A stretch of 6,883 bases of DNA from an uncultured Clostridia bacterium (lineage in GTDB: Bacteria; Bacillota; Clostridia; UBA1381), in NCBI GenBank assembly GCA_934463455.1, contig CAKSJU010000106.1, forward strand, positions 1 to 6,883, written 5' to 3'. This document shows, piece after piece, positions 1 to 5,310 of the stretch. Numbering within the stretch: the first letter of the stretch is position 1; each line of letters starts with the position of its first letter. The notes under the pieces are model-generated. The model saw only the letters and a program-made list of their open reading frames with translations, was not told the DNA's origin and did no database searches. A program made the translations under genes and the position numbers.

Positions 1-20
1 TTTTTTTCATAATGATACAT
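1..20 (-). CDS. 5' end of a gene downstream of mnmE, probably mnmG (partial)
   Basis: Only six complete codons (M Y H Y E K) and part of a seventh are inside the window before the edge. The ATG at 20-18 has a good ribosome binding site 10 nt upstream, and it starts 50 nt after the mnmE stop on the same strand. In many Bacillota mnmE is followed directly by mnmG (gidA), whose product is MnmE's FAD-dependent partner in wobble-uridine modification. A short tyrosine-containing lead-in is compatible with MnmG, but the diagnostic dinucleotide-binding motif would lie outside the window. The start is seen; the identity is inferred from position alone. A second in-frame-independent ATG at 10-8 lies too far from the binding site to be preferred. 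Confidence 0.5.
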
Positions 21-30
21 ATTTTAAAAT

Positions 31-37
31 TCCTTTT
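31..37 (-). promoter_or_regulatory. Ribosome binding site for the edge gene
   Basis: AAAAGGA on the minus strand lies 10 nt before the ATG at 20-18. It is the main evidence that a real gene begins here, and it favours that ATG over the one at 10-8. Confidence 0.6.
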
Positions 38-70
38 CGGCAAATGCCGCTTTCAGAGTTATTGCATTGT

Positions 71-1435
71 CTATTTTCCCACGCAAAAATTATGGAATAT
101 GGAGTCCACAATATCTTCCGAAACCGTCTCTCCCGTTATTTCGCCGAGCGAGTCTATTGCAATATTCAAATCTATTGTCGCAAGGTCGGTCGGCTCTCCC
201 GAAAGCAAAGTTTTTTCCATTCTTCCAAGCGCATCCTTCGCACGGGTAAGCGCGGCAACGTGGCGCATGTTGGTTATTACACAGGCATCATTCTGCCCTA
301 TTTCTCCGAGATTATATTTTTCCTTTAACAGCTGCGACAGCTCGCCTATCCCCGCCCCGGTTTTTGCCGAAATTTTTATTATCGGCTCATTCTGCGGCAA
401 TTCATATTCAAATCCGCACTCGCAAATATCCGATTTATTAACCAGTATTATTCTGTTTCTGCTCTCGGTATCCTCCAAAATTTCACAATCGGTTTCGGTA
501 AGCCCCTCTTCACTGTCGAGGATTACCAGTACCAAATCCGCCTCTTCTATTGAGCGGAGAGATTTTTGCACGCCTATTTTTTCCACAGCGTCATCGGTTT
601 TGCGTATTCCCGCAGTATCCAGAAGCTTCAGCATAACTCCGTCCAAATTGACCGTTTCCCGGATTACATCTCTTGTTGTTCCGGCAATTTCCGTGACAAT
701 CGCTCTTTCTTCATGCGCCAGGCAATTTAAAAGCGATGACTTACCCACGTTTGGCTTGCCGACTATCGCCGTCAAAATCCCCTCCGTTATCACTCTGCCG
801 CTTTGTGACGTTGCCAAAAGCGACGCTACACTTTCCTTTTCAACCAAAATTTTAGCCAAAATTTCGTCATTCGTCACTTCGTCAAGTTCCTCATCCGGAT
901 AATCTATCGAAACCTGAATTGACGCAGCAAGCGCAACAAGACGTTTTCTTATATCTTCTATTCCGCGAAAGAGCGTACCCTCCGCCTGTGCAAGCGCATT
1001 CTTTGCGGCAAGCTCGGTTTTTGCATTAATTATGTCAATAACCGCTTCCGCGCGTGAAAGGTCAATTCTTCCGTTTAAAAAAGCCCGTTTCGTAAATTCT
1101 CCGCCTTCAGCCGGATAGGCTCCCGCGCGGATAATCTCACGGAGAACGGCATTTGAAGCCCTCATTCCGCCATGAGTGCTTATTTCCACAACATCCTCTC
1201 GCGTAAAGGTATTCGGTGCACGCATAACCATTGCAAGCACTTCGTCCACCTTTTGCCCGCTTTCGTCAATAATAAAGCCGTAATGTACGGTATGAGTTTT
1301 CGCCGACGCCAACGGAGCTTTTCCTTTAAAAATCTTATCCGCGATTTCTATTGCGTCCTTTCCGCTCATTCTTATAACAGCAATTCCTCCTATTCCCCGA
1401 GGGGTGGAAATTGCCGCAATCGTTTTTTCTCTCAC
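71..1435 (-). CDS. mnmE: tRNA modification GTPase MnmE (TrmE)
   Basis: MnmE works with MnmG to install the carboxymethylaminomethyl group at C5 of wobble uridine 34 in a set of tRNAs, using a methylene-tetrahydrofolate one-carbon unit and GTP hydrolysis; it acts in the cytosol. The 454-residue length is standard. An N-terminal folate-binding domain (about 1-120) precedes a helical domain with an inserted G domain: P-loop GKPNVGKS at 226-233, GTTRD at 252-256, DTAG at 273-276, NKSD at 333-336 and SAK at 356-358. Glu285 lies where the catalytic Glu282 of the E. coli enzyme is expected. The C-terminus FCVGK carries the conserved Cys451. The start is GTG, supported by AAAGGAG 9 nt upstream and by the usual N-terminus (TIAAISTPRGIGGIAVIRMSG). 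It begins 22 nt after nrdR and is probably co-transcribed with it. Nothing appears broken. Confidence 0.97.
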   Translation of the reverse strand: MREKTIAAISTPRGIGGIAVIRMSGKDAIEIADKIFKGKAPLASAKTHTVHYGFIIDESGQKVDEVLAMVMRAPNTFTREDVVEISTHGGMRASNAVLREIIRAGAYPAEGGEFTKRAFLNGRIDLSRAEAVIDIINAKTELAAKNALAQAEGTLFRGIEDIRKRLVALAASIQVSIDYPDEELDEVTNDEILAKILVEKESVASLLATSQSGRVITEGILTAIVGKPNVGKSSLLNCLAHEERAIVTEIAGTTRDVIRETVNLDGVMLKLLDTAGIRKTDDAVEKIGVQKSLRSIEEADLVLVILDSEEGLTETDCEILEDTESRNRIILVNKSDICECGFEYELPQNEPIIKISAKTGAGIGELSQLLKEKYNLGEIGQNDACVITNMRHVAALTRAKDALGRMEKTLLSGEPTDLATIDLNIAIDSLGEITGETVSEDIVDSIFHNFCVGK

Positions 1436-1444
1436 AGCAACCGG

Positions 1445-1451
1445 CTCCTTT
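1445..1451 (-). promoter_or_regulatory. Ribosome binding site deciding the GTG start of mnmE
   Basis: AAAGGAG sits 9 nt before the GTG at 1435-1433, inside the 22-nt nrdR-mnmE gap. It supports the non-ATG start. Confidence 0.75.
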
Positions 1452-1457
1452 CACGCT

Positions 1458-1925
1458 TTATTTTACGCTCTTATTTTCCGCTATAAGCTTCTTAAGTTCT
1501 TTCATGAATGTTTCTATGTCCGAAAAATGCTTGTGAACAGAGGCAAAACGCACATATGCAACCTCGTCAACCTCTTTTAAATGCTTCATAACCTTTTCGC
1601 CTATTTCGGTACTCGGCACTTCTTTTTCCATTGATTGATACAATTCACTTTCTATATCATCCGCAATTTTCTCCATTTGCGCAAGAGTTACGGGACGTTT
1701 TTCACACGCGCGTATTATGCCTCTGAGCACTTTGGAACGGTCATATGCCTGCCGTGAATTATCCGCTTTTACTACAGCAATCGAAATTGTTTCAAGCGTT
1801 TCATAAGTGGTAAATCTTCTCCGGCAATCATTACATTCTCTTCTTCTGCGGATGGCGGTATTATCCTCTGCCGGTCTCGAATCTATTACTTTTCCGTCCT
1901 CCGAGCCGCAATATGGACATTTCAT
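1458..1925 (-). CDS. nrdR: Transcriptional repressor NrdR
   Basis: NrdR represses ribonucleotide reductase (nrd) genes, sensing ATP/dATP through its ATP-cone and binding paired NrdR boxes in nrd promoters. The 155-residue product starts MKCPYCGSEDGKVIDSR. The zinc ribbon uses Cys3, Cys6, Cys31 and Cys34, followed by the basic run and RRRFTTYE segment typical of the family. The ATP-cone covers about 47-140 (KADNSRQAYDRSKVLRGI and onwards). I chose the ATG at 1925 over an in-frame ATG at 1943 because the latter overlaps the ribosome binding site and would add six residues before the invariant MKCPYC start. It has its own promoter 3' of gatB and is followed 22 nt later by mnmE. No nrd gene is visible here, so its targets lie elsewhere. 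Confidence 0.97.
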   Translation of the reverse strand: MKCPYCGSEDGKVIDSRPAEDNTAIRRRRECNDCRRRFTTYETLETISIAVVKADNSRQAYDRSKVLRGIIRACEKRPVTLAQMEKIADDIESELYQSMEKEVPSTEIGEKVMKHLKEVDEVAYVRFASVHKHFSDIETFMKELKKLIAENKSVK

Positions 1926-1934
1926 ATCAATCAG

Positions 1935-1941
1935 TCCTTTC
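1935..1941 (-). promoter_or_regulatory. Ribosome binding site deciding the nrdR start
   Basis: GAAAGGA lies 9 nt before the ATG at 1925. It overlaps the alternative upstream ATG at 1943-1941, which rules that codon out as the main start. Confidence 0.8.
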
Positions 1942-1950
1942 ATTATAACC

Positions 1951-1992
1951 TTAGATGTCCTCCGCCTCCAAAGCGGGAGCGATGTAAAACAT
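1951..1992 (-). other. Short ORF and GC-rich hairpin in the nrdR leader
   Basis: Between the predicted transcription start (near 2009) and nrdR lies a GC-rich patch in otherwise AT-rich DNA. It can form a stem of CTCCCGC (1979-1973) with GCGGAG (1965-1960), one bulged C and a 7-nt loop. GATGT at 1993-1989 can pair either with ACATC at 1985-1981 or with ACATC at 1958-1954. The same stretch is a 13-codon ORF, ATG at 1992 to TAA at 1951, encoding MFYIAPALEAEDI. It has no clear ribosome binding site and ends 25 nt before nrdR, so translation is doubtful. I do not recognise it as a known riboswitch or leader peptide. No U-tract follows, so it is not an intrinsic terminator. Confidence 0.35.
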
Positions 1993-2015
1993 CAATGTAC
2001 ACTTTTCTAATTTAC

Positions 2016-2044
2016 ATTATATATCATATTTCGGTAAAAATCAA
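2016..2044 (-). promoter_or_regulatory. Sigma-A-type promoter for nrdR-mnmE
   Basis: On the minus strand a -35 TTGATT (2044-2039) and a perfect -10 TATAAT (2021-2016) are separated by exactly 17 nt. The predicted transcription start is near 2009, giving a leader of about 84 nt before nrdR. It probably drives nrdR, mnmE and the gene at the left edge. The match is by eye; the DNA is very AT-rich, but the exact spacing makes chance less likely. Confidence 0.7.
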
Positions 2045-2070
2045 TATTTTAAATATTACGATTAGATAAC

Positions 2071-2098
2071 AAAAAAACTACAAAAATTGCTAATTTTC
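2071..2098 (-). terminator. Weak terminator candidate after gatB
   Basis: GAAAATT (2098-2092), which overlaps the end of gatB and its stop codon, can pair with AATTTTT (2088-2082) around a 3-nt loop. A run of seven T follows at 2077-2071 after a 4-nt gap. The stem has no G-C pair, so it would be weak and some read-through into nrdR is likely. A second all-AT inverted repeat, AATATT twice, lies just downstream and overlaps the promoter region. Confidence 0.3.
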
Positions 2099-3484
2099 AA
2101 GTAACGCGCCGAGTATTTCCTTTGCGGTTTTCGGATTTGCGGATTTCGGCATGCTTTTCATAAGCGCACCCATTAAAAAACCGAAACTCTTTTTGTTTCC
2201 GTTTTTATAATCTGCCACGGCTTTCGGATTTTCTTTTATGACCTTTTTTGCGGCAAGCTCTGTTTCCTCTTTGTTTTCTTCAAGTATCATATTTCCGCGC
2301 TGTGCAATTTCCTCCGGCTCACCGCAGGTTTTGAACATTTCCGTCATGATGTCCGATGCCGAATTTCTGCTTATTTTATTTTCACAAATCAGCTTTACCA
2401 AAGCTGCAAGCTTATCTGCCTCAAACGGTATTGCGCCGTCTCCCGCATTAAGTTCTCTGCTGAAGCTTCCGAGCATCAGCTTTGCCGTCTCGCGGAAATT
2501 TCCGCTCATTACCGCGGCAGCTTCATAATAATTACAAAATTCTCTGTCCTCCGCAATAAGCTCTGCATCGGTTTTCGGCACACCCTTTCGGACATATTCA
2601 AAAATTCTTTCGCGCGGCATTTTCGGCAATTGTTTCAAAATCTCTCCAATTTCCTCATCGGATAAAGCAACCGGCAAAATATCCGGCTCCGGAAAATATC
2701 TGTAATCATCGGCACCCTCCTTTGTGCGCATTGAAATTGTTTTTTCTCCGTCAAATCTTAAAGTCTCCCGTTTAACGCGCCCGCCGCTTTCAATAACCGA
2801 AATTTGTCTTGCTGCCTCATATTCAATCGCTTTTTTAATCGATTTATATGAATTAAGATTTTTAATTTCCGTTCGTGTCCCAAGCTCCGACGCCCCCTCC
2901 GGCATAACCGAAATGTTGACGTCTGCACGGATTGATCCCTGTTCAAGCCTTGCATCGCACACCTTTGCATATTTAAGCCGAAGTGCCGTTTCATGCACAA
3001 ATTCGCAAACCTCTTCCGCACTCCCAAAATCCGGTTTTGTCACAATTTCAATCAGCGGTACGCCGCAACGGTTATAATCCGCCTTTGAAACCGCCCCCTC
3101 ATGAATAAGCTTGCCCGCATCCTCCTCAAGATGTATTCGTTCTATTCTATAGCTTTTGTTCCCCGCTTCCGTCATGCCTTCCCCGCATATCGGATACTCA
3201 AACTGAGTTATCTGATACGCTTTCGGCAAATCAGGATAAAAATAATTTTTTCGGTCAAATGCCGAATAGTTATTGATTTTGCAACCAAGCGCTCCTCCCG
3301 CCAGTACGGCAAGCTTCACCGCTTCTTTATTAAGCCGCGGCAGACTTCCCGGCAAACCGCAGCAAATCGGGCAAATGCGTTCGTTTGCTCCTCCTCCGAA
3401 GCTGTTTTTGCAGGAACAGAAAATTTTTGATTTCGTCAAAAGCTCCGCATGTATTTCAAGTCCTATTACCGTTACATAATTCAT
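2090..3484 (-). CDS. gatB: Asp-tRNA(Asn)/Glu-tRNA(Gln) amidotransferase subunit B
   Basis: GatB binds the mischarged Glu-tRNA(Gln) or Asp-tRNA(Asn), phosphorylates the amino acid with ATP and completes transamidation with ammonia channelled from GatA. The product is 464 residues. The N-terminus GLEIHAELLTKSKIF opens the cradle domain. Cys23, Cys25, Cys38 and Cys41 form the CxC...CxxC zinc site found in many Bacillota GatB proteins. The family signature DYNRCGVPLIE is at 136-146. The C-terminal helical and YqeY-like tail, which contacts the tRNA, is complete and contains KSFGFLMGALMKS. The start ATG overlaps the gatA stop as ATGA (3484-3481). Its own ribosome binding site is poor, so translational coupling to gatA is likely. 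The stop is TAG. Confidence 0.97.
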   Translation of the reverse strand: MNYVTVIGLEIHAELLTKSKIFCSCKNSFGGGANERICPICCGLPGSLPRLNKEAVKLAVLAGGALGCKINNYSAFDRKNYFYPDLPKAYQITQFEYPICGEGMTEAGNKSYRIERIHLEEDAGKLIHEGAVSKADYNRCGVPLIEIVTKPDFGSAEEVCEFVHETALRLKYAKVCDARLEQGSIRADVNISVMPEGASELGTRTEIKNLNSYKSIKKAIEYEAARQISVIESGGRVKRETLRFDGEKTISMRTKEGADDYRYFPEPDILPVALSDEEIGEILKQLPKMPRERIFEYVRKGVPKTDAELIAEDREFCNYYEAAAVMSGNFRETAKLMLGSFSRELNAGDGAIPFEADKLAALVKLICENKISRNSASDIMTEMFKTCGEPEEIAQRGNMILEENKEETELAAKKVIKENPKAVADYKNGNKKSFGFLMGALMKSMPKSANPKTAKEILGALLEN

Positions 3485-4908
3485 AGCGTATCTTTTCCGC
3501 CCCTTTCTTTCTCAAACAAATCCGCGGCGGCGATTATGGTTTTTTCGTCAAACGCACGTCCCGTAAGGCTCATTCCTATAGGCATGCCTCTTTCGGAAAA
3601 GCCGCACGGCACGCTTATTGCAGGAAGTCCCGCAATTGAGGATATAACAGTATAAATATCATTTTTATAAACCTCCGACGGGCGGCAGACCCGTCCCGCT
3701 TTTTGCGGCAGGTTTGGTGCTGTAGGAGTAAGAATAAAGCCGCATTTTTCAAAAATTTCATCAAATTCTCTTTTTATCGCACTTTTCGCCGCCATCGCTT
3801 TTTTATAATATTTATCGTAATATCCGCCGGAAAGGACATAATTCCCCAGCATAATCCGCTCCTTTACTTCTTTTGCAAATCCATCGGTACGAGAACGGCT
3901 CAAAATATCTTTAAAGCTTGTCCCGTTTTCCGCGCAGTATCCGAATTTTATTCCGTCGTAACGCGCAAGATTACTTGCAGCTTCGGCAGATGATATAATA
4001 TAATATGCTGAAACGGCATATTCCAGCGATGGAATTGAAACCTCCGTGAGTACTGCGCCGTTTGACTCATAAAAGCTTGCTGCCCTCATACAGGCATTTT
4101 TTATTTCATCCGAAACGTTTTCCGCAAAAAATTCTTTTGGAATACCTATTTTCATTCCCGCAATGCTCTTTCCTACAAGAGAAAGAAAATCCGTATCTTC
4201 CCGTTTTGCACAGGTTGCGTCTTTTTTGTCTGCTCCCGAAATTACTCCGAGCATATATCCCGCATCCCCGGCTGTTTTCGAAATAACTCCTATTCTGTCC
4301 AGACTTGAAGCAAATGCAATAAGTCCGTATCTCGATACTCTCCCATAGGTTGGATTAAGTCCGACAACACCGCAAAATGCCGCCGGCAGTCTGACTGAGC
4401 CTCCTGTATCGCTGCCCAATGCCGCGACACACAAATCCGCCGAAACCGCCGCTGCCGCCCCTGCGGACGAGCCGCCGGCAGCAAGCTCGGGATTATACGG
4501 ATTTTTCACGGCATTAAAATATGAATTAACCCCCTCTGAGCCCATAGCAAATTCATCCATATTGGTTTTTCCCAAAAGCACCGCTCCGTTTTTCAAAAGC
4601 CTGTCCGCCGCTGTCGCATCGTAGGGCGGTACAAAATCTTTAAGCATTTTTGACGCACAGGTTGTCCTTATTCCCTTTGTACAGATATTATCCTTTATCG
4701 AAACAGGTATTCCCGAAAGCGGCATACTTTTTCCCGAATCAATTGCAGTCTGTGCCTCTTCGGCGCATTTTAAGGCATAATCCTCACACACTGTGATAAA
4801 GCTGTTAAGCTTTTCATCCTTTTGCTTTATTCTGTCAAGATACTCACGGCACAGCTCCTTTGCACCTATTTCCTTATTATCCAGTTTTTTTCTCAATTCC
4901 CGAAGCAT
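3481..4908 (-). CDS. gatA: Asp-tRNA(Asn)/Glu-tRNA(Gln) amidotransferase subunit A
   Basis: GatA is the glutaminase of the complex: an amidase-signature enzyme that releases ammonia from glutamine for GatB. With the chosen start it is 475 residues. The Ser-cisSer-Lys triad is intact: Lys72 in GIPVSIKDNI, Ser147 in AAGGSSAGAA and nucleophile Ser171 in GSDTGGSVRLPAAF. The spacing matches the S. aureus triad (79/154/178) with a constant shift of seven. The glycine-serine block reads GGSSAGAAAA rather than the more common GGSSGGSAAA, a conservative change. The ATG at 4908 is preferred over an upstream TTG at 4941 because GAGGTG lies 6 nt before it, the product then starts like other GatA proteins, and the longer form would overlap gatC. 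The gap to gatC is 10 nt; the stop overlaps the gatB start. Confidence 0.97.
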   Translation of the reverse strand: MLRELRKKLDNKEIGAKELCREYLDRIKQKDEKLNSFITVCEDYALKCAEEAQTAIDSGKSMPLSGIPVSIKDNICTKGIRTTCASKMLKDFVPPYDATAADRLLKNGAVLLGKTNMDEFAMGSEGVNSYFNAVKNPYNPELAAGGSSAGAAAAVSADLCVAALGSDTGGSVRLPAAFCGVVGLNPTYGRVSRYGLIAFASSLDRIGVISKTAGDAGYMLGVISGADKKDATCAKREDTDFLSLVGKSIAGMKIGIPKEFFAENVSDEIKNACMRAASFYESNGAVLTEVSIPSLEYAVSAYYIISSAEAASNLARYDGIKFGYCAENGTSFKDILSRSRTDGFAKEVKERIMLGNYVLSGGYYDKYYKKAMAAKSAIKREFDEIFEKCGFILTPTAPNLPQKAGRVCRPSEVYKNDIYTVISSIAGLPAISVPCGFSERGMPIGMSLTGRAFDEKTIIAAADLFEKERGGKDTL

Positions 4909-4914
4909 ACTGTC

Positions 4915-4920
4915 CACCTC
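4915..4920 (-). promoter_or_regulatory. Ribosome binding site deciding the gatA start
   Basis: GAGGTG lies 6 nt before the ATG at 4908 and overlaps the gatC stop codon (4921-4919). Ribosomes finishing gatC therefore arrive on the gatA initiation site. Confidence 0.75.
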
Positions 4921-5185
4921 ACATGATTTTCGGAAACTCAAAGCCCGTTTTTGAATTTCTCATAATGTCTTTTCCGTCAAATTCATGCTCGGGAGCATCA
5001 TCGCGAAGTTCCCCGTATTTTTCCGCTTCGGCACGCTCGCATACCAAATTGATATCTGCCGAATTAATTTTATCCGCAAAGGCAATAATATCTTCCATAT
5101 CTTTTGCGAACATTTCAATTTCATCTTTTGATAAATCAAAACCCGAAAGCCGTGCCAAATACTCTGTTCTTTCAATATTCGTCAT
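4919..5185 (-). CDS. gatC: Asp-tRNA(Asn)/Glu-tRNA(Gln) amidotransferase subunit C
   Basis: GatC is the small subunit that wraps GatA and GatB and stabilises the complex. The product is 88 residues, close to the usual 90-100. It starts with the helical segment TEYLARLSGFDLSKDEIEMF, followed by the DMEDIIAFADKI helix, and ends with LRDD...NSKTGFEFPKIM, equivalent to the family's C-terminal LREDxx...FxVPK pattern. The ATG at 5185 is chosen because GGAGGA lies 5 nt upstream and the protein then begins like other GatC proteins. The frame is open to a TTG at 5260, but those 25 extra residues do not resemble GatC. It is the first gene of gatCAB, which acts in the cytosol in bacteria lacking glutaminyl- and/or asparaginyl-tRNA synthetase. 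Confidence 0.95.
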   Translation of the reverse strand: MTNIERTEYLARLSGFDLSKDEIEMFAKDMEDIIAFADKINSADINLVCERAEAEKYGELRDDAPEHEFDGKDIMRNSKTGFEFPKIM

Positions 5186-5275
5186 ACTTTTCCTCCGAAA
5201 GAGGATGCCGAAATGATACGGAGACGAAAAAAATGTACGGTGCATTTCTTTCGCCCCCAAAACATCCTCCGTATT
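5186..5275 (-). promoter_or_regulatory. Structured gatCAB leader with mutually exclusive helices
   Basis: The predicted 90-nt untranslated leader is dense in complementary segments. A long hairpin pairs 5258-5243 with 5235-5220 (16 pairs, three of them G-U) around a 7-nt loop. GAGGATG (5269-5263) is perfectly complementary to CATCCTC (5207-5201), and CATCCTC overlaps the segment that can cover the gatC ribosome binding site. An alternative helix pairs ATACGGAG (5274-5267) perfectly with CTCCGTAT (5223-5216), using bases from both other helices. One fold leaves the ribosome binding site free and the other allows it to be masked. This resembles a translational attenuator or riboswitch, but I match it to no known class and see no T-box sequence. 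The complementarity is seen; the regulatory role is inferred. Confidence 0.45.
5191..5196 (-). promoter_or_regulatory. Ribosome binding site of gatC
   Basis: GGAGGA lies 5 nt before the ATG at 5185. The segment TCCTC at 5205-5201 can pair with GAGGA at 5195-5191 across a 5-nt loop, which would hide this site. Confidence 0.8.
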
Positions 5276-5281
5276 AAGTTA

Positions 5282-5310
5282 AGTATATCACACAGCTTTT
5301 ATTTTTTCAA
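5282..5310 (-). promoter_or_regulatory. Sigma-A-type promoter for gatCAB
   Basis: The -35 TTGAAA (5310-5305) and -10 TATACT (5287-5282) are 17 nt apart. TGA immediately before the -10 box gives an extended TGn element (5290-5288). The -35 box overlaps the stop codon of the upstream SPOCS-LysM gene. The predicted start near 5275 places the transcript's 5' end at the first pairing segment of the leader. It explains how the housekeeping gat operon can be transcribed independently of the sporulation-type gene upstream. Confidence 0.75.

Noticed and set aside
38..49. CGGC/GCCG hairpin after mnmE
   Set aside because: Only four pairs around a four-base loop with no following T tract, and it sits just before a ribosome binding site; not a terminator.
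12..902. Long open frame of 296 codons on the plus strand
   Set aside because: It is antisense to mnmE, serine-rich and low in recognisable motifs, as expected of the complement of a real gene, and has no credible ribosome binding site.
2009..2028. NrdR box over the nrdR -10 region (autoregulation)
   Set aside because: The ATATGATATATAATGT stretch matches the family consensus mainly through A and T and lacks the conserved C and G of the half sites; no second box at the usual spacing was seen.
4909..4941. GatA starting at TTG 4941
   Set aside because: It would overlap gatC by 23 nt and add residues not seen in the family; GAGGTG at 4920-4915 clearly serves the ATG at 4908.
5186..5260. N-terminally extended GatC starting at TTG 5260 or ATG 5245
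   Set aside because: The added residues do not resemble GatC, while the ATG at 5185 has a well-spaced GGAGGA and gives the normal N-terminus. Kept only as a rival explanation for the leader ORF.
5186..5306. T-box or other known amino-acid riboswitch upstream of gatC
   Set aside because: The gap is too short for a T-box leader, no T-box-like GGTGG sequence is present, and no specifier arrangement could be recognised.
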